From the NCBI RefSeq assembly GCF_025345615.1, contig NZ_JAODWD010000004.1:124001-188000 (forward strand): a stretch of DNA of 64,000 nt. Direction: 5' to 3'. Position numbers and translations under genes: made by a program. This document shows, one piece after another, positions 31,125-40,361 of the stretch (position 1 is the first letter of the stretch; each line of letters starts with the position of its first letter). The DNA is from Mycobacterium deserti. GTDB taxonomy: Bacteria > Actinomycetota > Actinomycetes > Mycobacteriales > Mycobacteriaceae. Below the pieces are notes generated by a model. It was given only the letters and a program-made list of their open reading frames with translations. It ran no database searches and had not been told where the DNA came from.

Positions 31125-34100
31125 TCAGTAGACGTCGCGCACGTAGCGCTTGTCGGCCACCAGCTCGCGCTTGTAGGCGTGGGCCTTCTCGTGTGACATG
31201 CCGCCGTGGCGTTCGATGATGGTCGTCAGCGCGGCCTCGACGTCGCGGGCCATCCGGTTCGCGTCCCCGCAGACGTAGAAGTGAGCGCCGTCCTCGAGCC
31301 AGCCCCACAACTCGGCGCCGTTCTCGAGCATCTTGTGCTGGACATACACCCGCTCGGCGTGGTCGCGGGAGAACGCGAGGTCCAGCCGGTCGAGCAGGCC
31401 GTCGCGAACCATATCCTCGAAATCGTCTCGGTAGTAGTAGTTTTCGGCGCGGTGCTGCTCGCCGAAGAACAACCAGTTGCGCCCCCTATGACCGAGAGCG
31501 CGGCGCTCTTGCAGGAAGCCCCGGAACGGGGCGACCCCCGTACCCGGACCGACCATGATCATCGCGGTGTCGCCGTCGGCAGGCGGACGAAAGTGCGGCG
31601 ACCGCTGCAGGAACACCGGCACCGGAGCCGACGCACGGTCGGCCAGGTAGGTCGAACACACGCCGCCGCGACCGCGGTAGCGCACCACCGACACCGTCAG
31701 CTGCACCTCCCGGGGACTGACCAGCGGACTCGACGAGATCGAGTAGCTGCGCGGCGTGAGCCGCACCAGGACGTCCTGCCATTCGACGGGGTCGGCGTGC
31801 ACGGCGAACTCGGACACCAAGTCGATGCCGTCGCGATGCTCGAGCCAGCGCTTCAATTTGTCTGACGAAGCCCGCAGGGGGCGCGCGTCGCGACTGTGCT
31901 CGGCGATGAAGCGCACGAGGTCGGGTGTCACCTTGCGAATGTCGTATGAGTTGGTCAGTGCGTCGCGGAGGTGTTGCTCGGCGCCGTCGACCTCGATGAC
32001 GTGGTCACCGCGCAGGCCGGTCGCGGTCAGCCACGCGTCGACGACACCCACATCGTTGCGCGCGAACACGCCGAGGGAGTCGCCCACTGCGTAGGTGACG
32101 TCGTGCTCGGAGATGTCGAATCCGAACTGGCGCACTTCTTTCGCCGAAGCGGGCCCGCTCAGGACGGTGTTGCGGGCCAGCGGAGCGAGTACGGGCTTGG
32201 CGCGGGTGAACGGTTCGGCGAGGGCGACCGGGCGCGTGACGGCGGCGGTGCGGCCGCCACTCGGCGAACCCGGCGCCGGTGCGTCGGACAGCAGCCTGGC
32301 GACCTCATCGGCCCACTGGTGCATCGGCTCGTCGTCGTAGACCTCACATTCGGCACGGTCGAGCAGTTTCGTCGCGCCGAGATCGGACAACCGCGAGTCC
32401 AACGACTTGGCGTGGCCGCAGAAGTCGTTGTAGGAACGGTCACCGATCCCGAGCACTGCGTAGCGCACTCCGTCGAGCGCGGGCGCGTCGCCGTCGCGCA
32501 GCCGCTCCCAGAAGTCGGCGCCGTTGTCGGGCGGACCACCGTCACCGAATGTGCTGGTGACCACCAGGACGTCTCGCGCCGCGGCGAGGTCCGACAACGT
32601 CACGGCGTCCATGTTGATCAACTTGGCGCCTGCGATTCGTTCGGCCACCGAGCTGGCAAACTCTTCTGCGTTGCCAGTTTGGGACGCCCACACCACTAGC
32701 GGGCCACCGGAGTCGGCGCCGGGCGCTGGTGGCACCGCATCTTCGTCGGCCCCGGCGAAGCGGCCCGCCAGCAGCCCGTTCACCCACAGCCGCACATCGA
32801 CACGCACCGGCGCATTGGCAGGCAGCACCGGAACCCTGGCAGGTTCGTTACCGATGCCGGTGAGAAAGCCTGCCAAATAGAGCTTCTCGTCTTCGGTAAG
32901 CACAGGGCGTTGGGCTGCGCCCAATCCGAGTTCGGCGGCGACGGGGTGGTTCGCGGCAGCGGAGTCCACCGCCTTGACCGGTCGCAGACTCACCGCGCAG
33001 ACCTTGAACTCTGGTTGCAGAGACTCAGGATCGACGGCGTCGTTGGTCAACGCGTTGATCGTCAGATATTCGCCGTGTTCGTCGTTCCAGTGGAACGGCA
33101 CGAAACAACTGCCGGGCCGGACCCGATCGGTGACGACGGCGGGCATCACCGCCCTGCCCCGCCGCGACGTGAGTTCCACCGGCTTGCCCTCGGTGATGTC
33201 GAGGGCCACCGCGTCCACGGGATGCACTTCGACGAACGGCCCGCGGTCGAGCTTGTTGAGCTTGTCGACCCTGCCGGTCTTGGTCATGGTGTGCCACTGG
33301 TGTTGCAGCCGGCCGGTATTGAGCACAATCGGATAATCGGTGTCGGGCAGTTCGTCGGCGTCGACGTGCGGGCGGGCAAGGAACACCGCACGCCGAGACG
33401 GGGTGGCGAATGCGAGTCGCGGCCGGTGGCCGTCCTCGTCCGCGAAGAGATGCTGACTGACACCGTCGTTGAGGTACCGGATCGGATGCCGGTCCTCGTC
33501 CCCCCCGGCGGCGCTGCGCGGCGGCACAGGCCACTGCAGCGGCGTCTCACGCAGCCGCTCATAGCTGGCGCCGCGGACGTCCCATCCGGTACGCAGATTG
33601 GTGAATTCGCGTATCTCGTCGAAGATCTCGCTGCTGTCGCGGTAGGCGAAGTGCTCGCCGAAACCCAGTTCGTCGGCGATCCGGCAGATCAGCTGCCAGT
33701 CCGGTAGGGCCTGGCCGGGCGGCCGGATCGACTGCTGCAGCAAGGTGATGGTGCGATCCGAGTTGACCATCGTCGCGTCGGATTCGGCCCATAGTGTGGC
33801 CGGCAGCACGATGTCGGCGTAGCGGTTGGTGGCGGTGTCGCGGTAGGTGTCCTGGGTGATGACGAGTTCGGCGGCTTCGAGGCCCGCGATGGTGGTTCTG
33901 CGATTGGGCATGGTGGCCACCGGGTTGGTGCAGATGATCCAGCAGGCCTTGATCTCGCCGGCGGCCAGGCGTTCGAACATGTCGACCGCCCCCGGGCCGA
34001 AGTCGGTGCGGATGGTTCCCGGCGCCAAATTCCACTTGTGCTCGACGAAGGCTCGGTCTTCGACGGACAGCACCGATCGTTGGCCCGGCAGCCCCGGTCC

Positions 34101-35144
34101 CATGTAACCCATTTCACGACCGCCCATCGCGTTGGGCTGACCCGTCAACGACATCGGCCCGCTGCCCGGTCGGCAGATCGCACCGGTGGCCAGGTGCAGG
34201 TTGCAGATGGCGTTGGTGTTCCAGGTGCCGTGCGTGCTCTGGTTCATCCCGACCGCCCAGCACGTCATCCACTCCCCGGCGTCGGCGATCATCGCGGCCG
34301 CCAGACGCAGGTCGGATTCACTGACGCCGGTGATCTTCGAGACGTCGGCGGGCGGGTAGTCGGCCAGGAACGCCGGCATGGCGTCCCAGCCCTCCGTGTG
34401 TTCGGCGATGAACCGCTCGTCGATGTGACCGTCTTCGACGAGCAGGTGCAGCAGACCGTTCAGCAGGGCCAGGTCGGTGCCCGGTTTGATCTGCAGGTAG
34501 AGGTCGGCCGCCTCAGCGGTGGCCGTCCTGCGGGGGTCGACGACGATGAGCTTGGCGCCGGCCTTGAGGCGGTCCGCCATCCGCAGGAACAGGATCGGAT
34601 GACAGTCGGCCATGTTCGAGCCGATGACGAAGAACAGGTTCGCCGTGTCGAAGTCGGTGTACGAACCGGGCGGGCCGTCGGAACCGAGCGACTGCTTGTA
34701 TCCGGTGCCCGCGCTGGCCATACACAGCCGCGAGTTGGATTCCATGTACTTGGTGCGCAGGAACCCCTTCGCCAATTTTGTTGCGAGATACTGTGATTCG
34801 AGCGACATCTGGCCTGACACGTAGAACGCCACCGCGTCAGGACCGTACTTGTCAATGATTGTCCGTAGGCGCCGGCCGGCCTCGGCGATCGCATCGTCGA
34901 CCGGTGTGGGCACGGGTTCGTCGTCGCGGCCGGGTCGCAGCAGCGCTGAGGTGAGCCTGCCGTCGTCGGCGCGCATCATCTCGGCGTGGGTGGCGCCCTT
35001 GGTGCACAACCGCCCGAAATTAGTCGGATGCAGCTTGTCCCCCGACACGCGCGCGATCACCTGGCGGCCGTTGTCGGACGTGGTTTCGACGGTGATGCCG
35101 CAGCCGACACCGCAGTACGAACACGCTGTTCGGGTCACGGCCAT
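31125..35144 (-). CDS. Fused assimilatory nitrate reductase and sulfite-reductase-type flavoprotein
   Basis: A 1339-residue fusion. The N-terminal molybdopterin oxidoreductase (about 1-720) binds one 4Fe-4S cluster through Cys8/11/15/47 and bis-MGD. An FMN flavodoxin domain starts near 815 (VVWASQTGNAEEF). A CysJ-like FAD/NADPH reductase follows, with RSYSISSSPL near 1131, MVGPGTGVAPF near 1196 and the end RYVRDVY. All electron-transfer parts for NADPH to nitrate would thus be in one chain, with no separate ferredoxin. It is 109 bases downstream of narK on the same strand. The assimilatory role is inferred from narK and nirBD next door. Confidence 0.93.
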   Translation of the reverse strand: MAVTRTACSYCGVGCGITVETTSDNGRQVIARVSGDKLHPTNFGRLCTKGATHAEMMRADDGRLTSALLRPGRDDEPVPTPVDDAIAEAGRRLRTIIDKYGPDAVAFYVSGQMSLESQYLATKLAKGFLRTKYMESNSRLCMASAGTGYKQSLGSDGPPGSYTDFDTANLFFVIGSNMADCHPILFLRMADRLKAGAKLIVVDPRRTATAEAADLYLQIKPGTDLALLNGLLHLLVEDGHIDERFIAEHTEGWDAMPAFLADYPPADVSKITGVSESDLRLAAAMIADAGEWMTCWAVGMNQSTHGTWNTNAICNLHLATGAICRPGSGPMSLTGQPNAMGGREMGYMGPGLPGQRSVLSVEDRAFVEHKWNLAPGTIRTDFGPGAVDMFERLAAGEIKACWIICTNPVATMPNRRTTIAGLEAAELVITQDTYRDTATNRYADIVLPATLWAESDATMVNSDRTITLLQQSIRPPGQALPDWQLICRIADELGFGEHFAYRDSSEIFDEIREFTNLRTGWDVRGASYERLRETPLQWPVPPRSAAGGDEDRHPIRYLNDGVSQHLFADEDGHRPRLAFATPSRRAVFLARPHVDADELPDTDYPIVLNTGRLQHQWHTMTKTGRVDKLNKLDRGPFVEVHPVDAVALDITEGKPVELTSRRGRAVMPAVVTDRVRPGSCFVPFHWNDEHGEYLTINALTNDAVDPESLQPEFKVCAVSLRPVKAVDSAAANHPVAAELGLGAAQRPVLTEDEKLYLAGFLTGIGNEPARVPVLPANAPVRVDVRLWVNGLLAGRFAGADEDAVPPAPGADSGGPLVVWASQTGNAEEFASSVAERIAGAKLINMDAVTLSDLAAARDVLVVTSTFGDGGPPDNGADFWERLRDGDAPALDGVRYAVLGIGDRSYNDFCGHAKSLDSRLSDLGATKLLDRAECEVYDDEPMHQWADEVARLLSDAPAPGSPSGGRTAAVTRPVALAEPFTRAKPVLAPLARNTVLSGPASAKEVRQFGFDISEHDVTYAVGDSLGVFARNDVGVVDAWLTATGLRGDHVIEVDGAEQHLRDALTNSYDIRKVTPDLVRFIAEHSRDARPLRASSDKLKRWLEHRDGIDLVSEFAVHADPVEWQDVLVRLTPRSYSISSSPLVSPREVQLTVSVVRYRGRGGVCSTYLADRASAPVPVFLQRSPHFRPPADGDTAMIMVGPGTGVAPFRGFLQERRALGHRGRNWLFFGEQHRAENYYYRDDFEDMVRDGLLDRLDLAFSRDHAERVYVQHKMLENGAELWGWLEDGAHFYVCGDANRMARDVEAALTTIIERHGGMSHEKAHAYKRELVADKRYVRDVY

Positions 35145-35253
35145 GGGTCCATCGTGGGCACGTCGTGTTCCGGACTGTTTCCACCCGCGTTATGGCCAGG
35201 AAAACTGATGCTCACCCCGCCGGTGCCGCCGCGGTGAGCACCGTTTGCCCAGC

Positions 35254-36684
35254 TCAGCTGGTAGGTGCCGGCTCGGGTGACCGGCCGATCAGTTCGCCGG
35301 TCCCGACTCGGGCACTCTGGATGCGCAGGAAAACCAGCCAGGTGACGATGGCGCAGATCACATAGAACGCCATGAACACCCAGAACGCATTGGTGGCCGA
35401 CTTGGCGTCTCCGACATAGGAGGCGCGTAACACGATGTTGATGAAGACACCGCCCAGCGCCCCGACCGCACCGGCGAAACCGATCAACGCTCCCGACATG
35501 CTGCGTGACCATGCCGCCTTCTCGGCGGAATCCCACTCGTCGTGACCCTGGGCCTTCGCCTCGAAGATCGACGGGATCATTTTGTACGTGGAGCCGTTAC
35601 CTATGCCCGACAGAATGAACAGCAAGATGAATCCGATGACGTAGCAGACCATCTGGGCGCCGGTGGGTGCGCTGGCCGTGCTGTCGTCGAGGATGCCGGT
35701 GGTCACGAGGATTCCGGCCGCGAACGTCATCGCGACGAAGGTGTACAGGGTGATTCGTCCACCACCGATGCGGTCGGCGAGCTTGCCGCCGAACGGCCTC
35801 GAGATGGACCCGAGCAGCGGTCCGACGAACGATATCTGCGCCGCGTGCAGCGAAGCCTGGGCTGCGGTGTCGCCACCGGCCAGGAAATTGATCTGAAGGA
35901 CCTGCCCGAAGGCGAACGAGAACCCGATGAACGACCCGAACGTGCCGATGTACAAGAAGCTCATCACCCAGGAGTGCTTGTAGCGCAGGGCCTCTGCGAG
36001 CGCCCCGAGGTTGGATCGCTGGTTGCCGAGGTTGTCCATGAATAACGCGGCTCCGAGCGCGGCGCACGCGATGAGCACCAGATAGATCGCGCACACGATC
36101 TCCGGGGCGGTGTTGGAGACGGCCGCGATCACCAACAGGCCGGCGAGTTGGATGACCGGCACTCCGATGTTGCCCCCGCCGGCGTTGAGCCCCAGCGCCC
36201 AGCCCTTGAGCCGTTGGGGGTAGAACGCGTTGATGTTCGTCATCGACGAGGCGAAGTTTCCCCCGCCGAAGCCGGCGAAGGCCGCCACGATCATGAAGGT
36301 GGTGTATGACGAACCGGGACTGTTCATCACCCACCACGTCAGCACCGTTGGGATAAGCAGCAGCAATGCGCTGACGATGGTCCAGTTTCGGCCGCCGAAC
36401 TTGGCAGGTGCGACGGTGTAGGGAATCCGCATGAAGGCGCCGACAAGAGTCGGGATGGCCACCAGATAGAACTTGCCCGCGGCATCGATGCCGTAAATGT
36501 CCTGCGGCATGAACAGGACCATCACTGACCAAATCGACCAGATCGAAAAGCCGATGTGCTCGGCGAATATCGACCAGACGAGATTGCGCTTGGCGATGTC
36601 CTTGCCGGGCGTCCCGCCTGTTCGACCTTCCCAGGCGTCGACGTCTTCGGCGTCCCAGTGTGCGAGATAGCGGTCGCGACTCAT
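35254..36684 (-). CDS. narK: Nitrate/nitrite MFS transporter (NarK family)
   Basis: A 476-residue major facilitator protein with twelve membrane segments. Nitrate signature-type glycine-rich stretches are seen: AAFAGFGGGNFASSMTNINAFYP and ALGLNAGGGNIGVP in the first half and IGNGSTYKMIP in the second. A soluble N-terminal stretch with DAEDVDAWEG precedes the first helix. The ATG at 36684 follows the homologue pattern. Import of nitrate for the adjoining reductase is the likely role. Its promoter region holds GlnR-like sites. Confidence 0.92.
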   Translation of the reverse strand: MSRDRYLAHWDAEDVDAWEGRTGGTPGKDIAKRNLVWSIFAEHIGFSIWSIWSVMVLFMPQDIYGIDAAGKFYLVAIPTLVGAFMRIPYTVAPAKFGGRNWTIVSALLLLIPTVLTWWVMNSPGSSYTTFMIVAAFAGFGGGNFASSMTNINAFYPQRLKGWALGLNAGGGNIGVPVIQLAGLLVIAAVSNTAPEIVCAIYLVLIACAALGAALFMDNLGNQRSNLGALAEALRYKHSWVMSFLYIGTFGSFIGFSFAFGQVLQINFLAGGDTAAQASLHAAQISFVGPLLGSISRPFGGKLADRIGGGRITLYTFVAMTFAAGILVTTGILDDSTASAPTGAQMVCYVIGFILLFILSGIGNGSTYKMIPSIFEAKAQGHDEWDSAEKAAWSRSMSGALIGFAGAVGALGGVFINIVLRASYVGDAKSATNAFWVFMAFYVICAIVTWLVFLRIQSARVGTGELIGRSPEPAPTS

Positions 36685-36784
36685 GGATTCTGTGTACCGG
36701 CACCGCATTCTGTGCGGATTGCACCCGCGTGTCCTTCGTGTCAACAGCGGCTCACAGCCTCTGCACGGGTGCTCTGCGCGAGGC

Positions 36785-36822
36785 GAATTCCGTCCGAAGC
36801 GTGCCGGAAACCACCCGGAAAC
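36785..36822. promoter_or_regulatory. GlnR-like half-site array in the narK / nir intergenic region
   Basis: Four 5-base sites recur at exactly 11-base spacing: GAATT (36785), GAAGC (36796), GAAAC (36807) and GAAAC (36818). Two are perfect GAAAC, and the n6 spacing equals that of GlnR boxes (AC-n6-GAAAC repeats). The array ends 24 bases before the GTG of the gene upstream of nirB and is about 100 bases from the narK start. GlnR activates nitrate and nitrite genes under nitrogen limitation in mycobacteria. The first site is weak. Confidence 0.5.
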
Positions 36823-36846
36823 ATCTGCGCCCTACCTTCCGAGAGG

Positions 36847-37200
36847 GTGAGCGACGGCAGCATTCCCCGATTCCTGCAGGGTCCCTTCGAATTCGAGGGC
36901 AACGGTCTGGACAAACCGTTGCTGATCGACGAGTCGTTGCGCTATGTGGTGCCCGCCGGCTCGGTGACCCAGCCGGTGTACTTCCGCGGCGGTAACTCAA
37001 GCGACGACATGGTGACCGTGGTGCTGTTCTGCGACGGAAAGCCGATGCGCTACTTCCCCATTGCGGCCCGTGGGGCGACTCACGTGGCATTGCGTGTGGT
37101 CGAGGACCTGCTTGGCGACACGGTGCTCGAGTTGTTCGTGGCCGCGCCGGCGGGCTGTGCGGGCACGGTCGTCGTCGACCTCGGACTCGTGGAGGTCTGA
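36847..37200 (+). CDS. Conserved hypothetical upstream of nirB
   Basis: A 117-residue soluble protein with no domain I recognise. It is mostly short beta strands: FLQGPFEFEGNGLDKPLLIDESLRYVVP, VTQPVYFRGGNSSDD, MVTVVLFCDGKPMRYFPI and a final VVVDLGLVEV. There are two cysteines (about residues 60 and 107). The GTG at 36847 lies next to GAGAGG. Its stop directly abuts the nirB GTG, so it is in the nir operon. A role in nitrite reductase folding, siroheme loading or nitrogen sensing is possible but not shown. Confidence 0.7.
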   Translation: MSDGSIPRFLQGPFEFEGNGLDKPLLIDESLRYVVPAGSVTQPVYFRGGNSSDDMVTVVLFCDGKPMRYFPIAARGATHVALRVVEDLLGDTVLELFVAAPAGCAGTVVVDLGLVEV

Positions 37201-37201
37201 G

Positions 37202-39670
37202 GTGGCGCGCAGATTGGTGGTGGTCGGCAACGGCATGGCCGGGGTGCGGGCGATCGAGGAGGTGCTCGCCCGTGGCGGCGGCGACCTGTTCGACATCACC
37301 GTCTTCGGCGACGAACCGTACGGAAACTACAACCGGATTTTGCTGAGCAACGTTCTTGCGGGTAGCGACGACCCCGCCGAGATCTATCTGAACGCAATGG
37401 ACTGGTACGCCGAGAACGCGATCGACCTGCGTGCGGGCGTGCGGGTCGTGCGAATCGACCGCTTCGCGAAACTGGTCCACGCCGACGACGGCACGCTCAC
37501 CCGCTACGACGAACTGCTTCTGGCGACCGGCAGCCGGTCCTTCTTCCCGCCGATGGCCGGCCTGTGGGCGGACGACAAGACGCTGACCGACGGCGTCTTC
37601 GGGTTCCGAAGCCTCGACGACTGCCTCGGCATGATCACCCAGGCCGAGCACCGCAAGAAGGCGGTCGTCATCGGTGGCGGGCTGCTCGGACTGGAGGCCG
37701 CGCGCGGGCTGCAGAACCGGGGCCTGACAGTCGACGTTGTGCACGCCGCGCCGGTGCTCATGAATGCTCAGCTTGACAACACCGCCGGAGCCATCCTGCG
37801 CCGCTCCGTCGAGGCGCTCGGCATCACGGTGCACACCGAGAAGCGCACGACCGAGGTATGCACCGACGACGCGGGCCGGCTGTCGGGAATCGTGTTCTCC
37901 GACGGCACGTCGGTCGACTGCGACATGTTGGTGATCGCCGCGGGGATCCGGCCGAACGTCGGTTTGGCACAGCGGGCCGGCCTGACGGTCGAACGCGCGA
38001 TCGTCGTCGACGACCACATGCGCTCGGTCGACGACGACCACATCTATGTTGTCGGCGAATGTGCTCAACACCGCGGGCACGTCTACGGACTCGTCGCGCC
38101 GCTCTGGGAGCAGGCGGGTGTGCTCGCCGACCATCTGACGGGCTCCGACACCTCTGCCGCCTATCACGGGTCGCGCACCGCCACCAAGCTCAAGGTCGCC
38201 GGAGTAGACGTTGCAGCAATGGGTTTGAAGGCCCCCGAGCTACCCGACGATGAGTTCGTGCAGTACTCCGAGCCGCGGCACGGTGTCTACAAGACCATCG
38301 TCATTCGTGACGGCAAGCTCGTCGGAGCCACTCTGCTCGGCGATGTGAGCAAGGTGTCCTTCCTCACCCAGGCGTTCGACAGCGGGCTGCCCCTCCCCGA
38401 GGAACGCGTCTCACTCATGTTCGACATCGGAACGCCGGAGGTCGCGGTCGGGGTGGCCGAACTCTCCGACGACGCGCAGATCTGCAACTGCAACGGCGTC
38501 AACAAGGCGACGCTGGTCGGTTGTGTGCAGGACGGTGAGACGTCGATCAGCGGGGTGATGGCCAAGACCAAGGCGGGCAAAGGCTGTGGTTCCTGCAAAG
38601 AGCTGGTGGGCCAGGTCGTCGAATGGGCCGCAGGCGGTGCGGTCACCGAGGACGCATCCGCATCGTGGTACGTGCCGGCGATTCCCTACGACAAGCCGAC
38701 GTTGATGAACCACATCCGTGAGCTGAAATTGCACTCTGTCTCTTCGGTGTTCGCAGCGCTGGCCCCAGACGGTAAGGAGGATGCGACGTCGAAGATGGCG
38801 CTGGCCTCCCTGCTGGACATGATGTGGGCCGACGAGTTCGTCGACGAGCGGGATGCGAGGTTCATCAACGACCGGGTGCACGCCAACATCCAGCGCGACG
38901 GCACGTTCTCGGTGGTGCCGCAGATGAAGGGCGGGGTGACCGACGTCAGGCAACTGCGCAAGATCGCCGACGTGGCGGAGAAGTACGACATCCCGATGAT
39001 CAAGTTGACCGGTGGCCAGCGCATCGACCTGCTAGGCGTGCGTAAGGAGGATTTGCCCGCGGTGTGGGCCGATCTCGACATGCCGTCGGGCTATGCCTAC
39101 GGCAAGAGCTTTCGCACCGTGAAAACCTGTGTGGGCAGCGACTTCTGCCGCTACGGCCTCGGTGACTCGACGGCGTTGGGCATTGCGATCGAGGAGCGCT
39201 ATCAAGGCCTGGCCAGTCCCGCCAAGATGAAATTGGCTGTCACCGGATGCCCGCGCAACTGCGCGGAGGCGTTGTGTAAGGACCTCGGCGTCGTGGCTGT
39301 CGACGGTGGCCAGTGGGAAATCTACGTGGGTGGCGCGGCCGGTGCGCACGTCCGCAAGGGGGACCTGCTCGCGACGGTCGACTCGCCCGAGATGGTGATG
39401 ACGCTGACCGGACGCTTCCTTCAGTACTACCGGGAGAACGCGAACTGGCTGGAACGCACGTACGCGTTCGTCCCGCGCATCGGAATCGACAGGATTCGCG
39501 CCGTCGTTGTCGATGACGCCGACGGCATCGCCGATGCGCTCGACGCGAACATGCAGAAGTCCGTCGACGCCTATCGCGATCCCTGGCGGGATGGTCGGCA
39601 ACCCGTGACGCCCGGGCAGTTCCGCTCATCTCTGCCCCTGTTGCCGCTTCCGCAGGTGCCGGTCCGATGA
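37202..39670 (+). CDS. nirB: NAD(P)H-dependent nitrite reductase large subunit NirB
   Basis: Reduces nitrite to ammonium in the cytoplasm. It has 822 residues in three parts. A FAD/NAD(P) reductase domain (about 1-400) begins LVVVGNGMAG. A BFD-type 2Fe-2S domain near 425-480 has CNCNG and GCGSC. A siroheme/4Fe-4S domain has TCVGSDFC near 642 and TGCPRNC near 681. The GTG at 37202 starts the dinucleotide fold directly. It overlaps nirD by four bases. Confidence 0.95.
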   Translation: MARRLVVVGNGMAGVRAIEEVLARGGGDLFDITVFGDEPYGNYNRILLSNVLAGSDDPAEIYLNAMDWYAENAIDLRAGVRVVRIDRFAKLVHADDGTLTRYDELLLATGSRSFFPPMAGLWADDKTLTDGVFGFRSLDDCLGMITQAEHRKKAVVIGGGLLGLEAARGLQNRGLTVDVVHAAPVLMNAQLDNTAGAILRRSVEALGITVHTEKRTTEVCTDDAGRLSGIVFSDGTSVDCDMLVIAAGIRPNVGLAQRAGLTVERAIVVDDHMRSVDDDHIYVVGECAQHRGHVYGLVAPLWEQAGVLADHLTGSDTSAAYHGSRTATKLKVAGVDVAAMGLKAPELPDDEFVQYSEPRHGVYKTIVIRDGKLVGATLLGDVSKVSFLTQAFDSGLPLPEERVSLMFDIGTPEVAVGVAELSDDAQICNCNGVNKATLVGCVQDGETSISGVMAKTKAGKGCGSCKELVGQVVEWAAGGAVTEDASASWYVPAIPYDKPTLMNHIRELKLHSVSSVFAALAPDGKEDATSKMALASLLDMMWADEFVDERDARFINDRVHANIQRDGTFSVVPQMKGGVTDVRQLRKIADVAEKYDIPMIKLTGGQRIDLLGVRKEDLPAVWADLDMPSGYAYGKSFRTVKTCVGSDFCRYGLGDSTALGIAIEERYQGLASPAKMKLAVTGCPRNCAEALCKDLGVVAVDGGQWEIYVGGAAGAHVRKGDLLATVDSPEMVMTLTGRFLQYYRENANWLERTYAFVPRIGIDRIRAVVVDDADGIADALDANMQKSVDAYRDPWRDGRQPVTPGQFRSSLPLLPLPQVPVR

Positions 39671-39972
39671 ACGACGTCGACCTCGGGTCGGTCGACCAGA
39701 TCCCCGTCGGCGAAGGACGGACGTTCGCAGTCGGTGACGGCCAGATCGCGGTGTTCCGGTTGCGCGACGGTTCGCTTCGCGCCATCGACGCGCTCTGTCC
39801 ACACAAGGGTGGGCCGCTCGCGGACGGGCTGGCCGACGACCGGGTCGTCGTGTGCCCGTTGCACGGCCACACATTCGACCTGTGCACCGGCAACGAGACC
39901 GGCGCCGACCCGATGTCGGTGCGGAGCTACCCGGTGTCGGTGGTGGACGGCACGCTGCGGGTAAAGGCTTAG
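39667..39972 (+). CDS. nirD: Nitrite reductase small subunit NirD (Rieske-like)
   Basis: A 101-residue Rieske-fold protein. The 2Fe-2S ligands are complete: Cys44-His46 (CPHKG) and Cys63-His66 (CPLHGH). Not all NirD proteins keep these, so this one probably carries a cluster and passes electrons to NirB. The ATG overlaps the nirB TGA. Its stop overlaps the convergent universal stress gene by three to four bases. Confidence 0.93.
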   Translation: MNDVDLGSVDQIPVGEGRTFAVGDGQIAVFRLRDGSLRAIDALCPHKGGPLADGLADDRVVVCPLHGHTFDLCTGNETGADPMSVRSYPVSVVDGTLRVKA

Positions 39973-40361
39973 CCCGCGGCGGGCTTGACCGCCAGGATCG
40001 GTTTGGGGCATTCCAACAGCAGCTGCTGAGCCACACTGCCCATCAGCAGCTTGCCCACCGGGTTGCGATGCCGGACGCCGATCACCAGCAGCTCGGCGTC
40101 TGGTCGCTCCATGGCACGCAGGAGTTCACCAGCGGCGTCGACGCCGACCGGCTGGGTCAGCTCGAAGGGCACACCACACCCCGTCAGCTTGTCCTCGACG
40201 TCGTGCACTTCCCGCTCCTGGGCGAACCGCTTGTCGACGTAGGACTCACCGGACGTGGCGTTGATGACCAGCACGCCGGTGTCCCTCCGCTTAGCCTCGG
40301 TGATGCCGTGTTCCAGTGCGGCGCGGCCGAACTCGTCCGCCGAGTAACCGATGACGATCAT
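39969..40361 (-). CDS. Universal stress protein (UspA family)
   Basis: A 130-residue single Usp domain. It starts [19 protein letters not shown] and carries an ATP-loop variant near the end, [15 protein letters not shown], in which the usual second glycine position is replaced. Nucleotide binding is therefore uncertain. It overlaps the tctA stop by four bases and is likely co-transcribed with the tricarboxylate transporter. Confidence 0.9.
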   Translation of the reverse strand: MIVIGYSADEFGRAALEHGITEAKRRDTGVLVINATSGESYVDKRFAQEREVHDVEDKLTGCGVPFELTQPVGVDAAGELLRAMERPDAELLVIGVRHRNPVGKLLMGSVAQQLLLECPKPILAVKPAAG

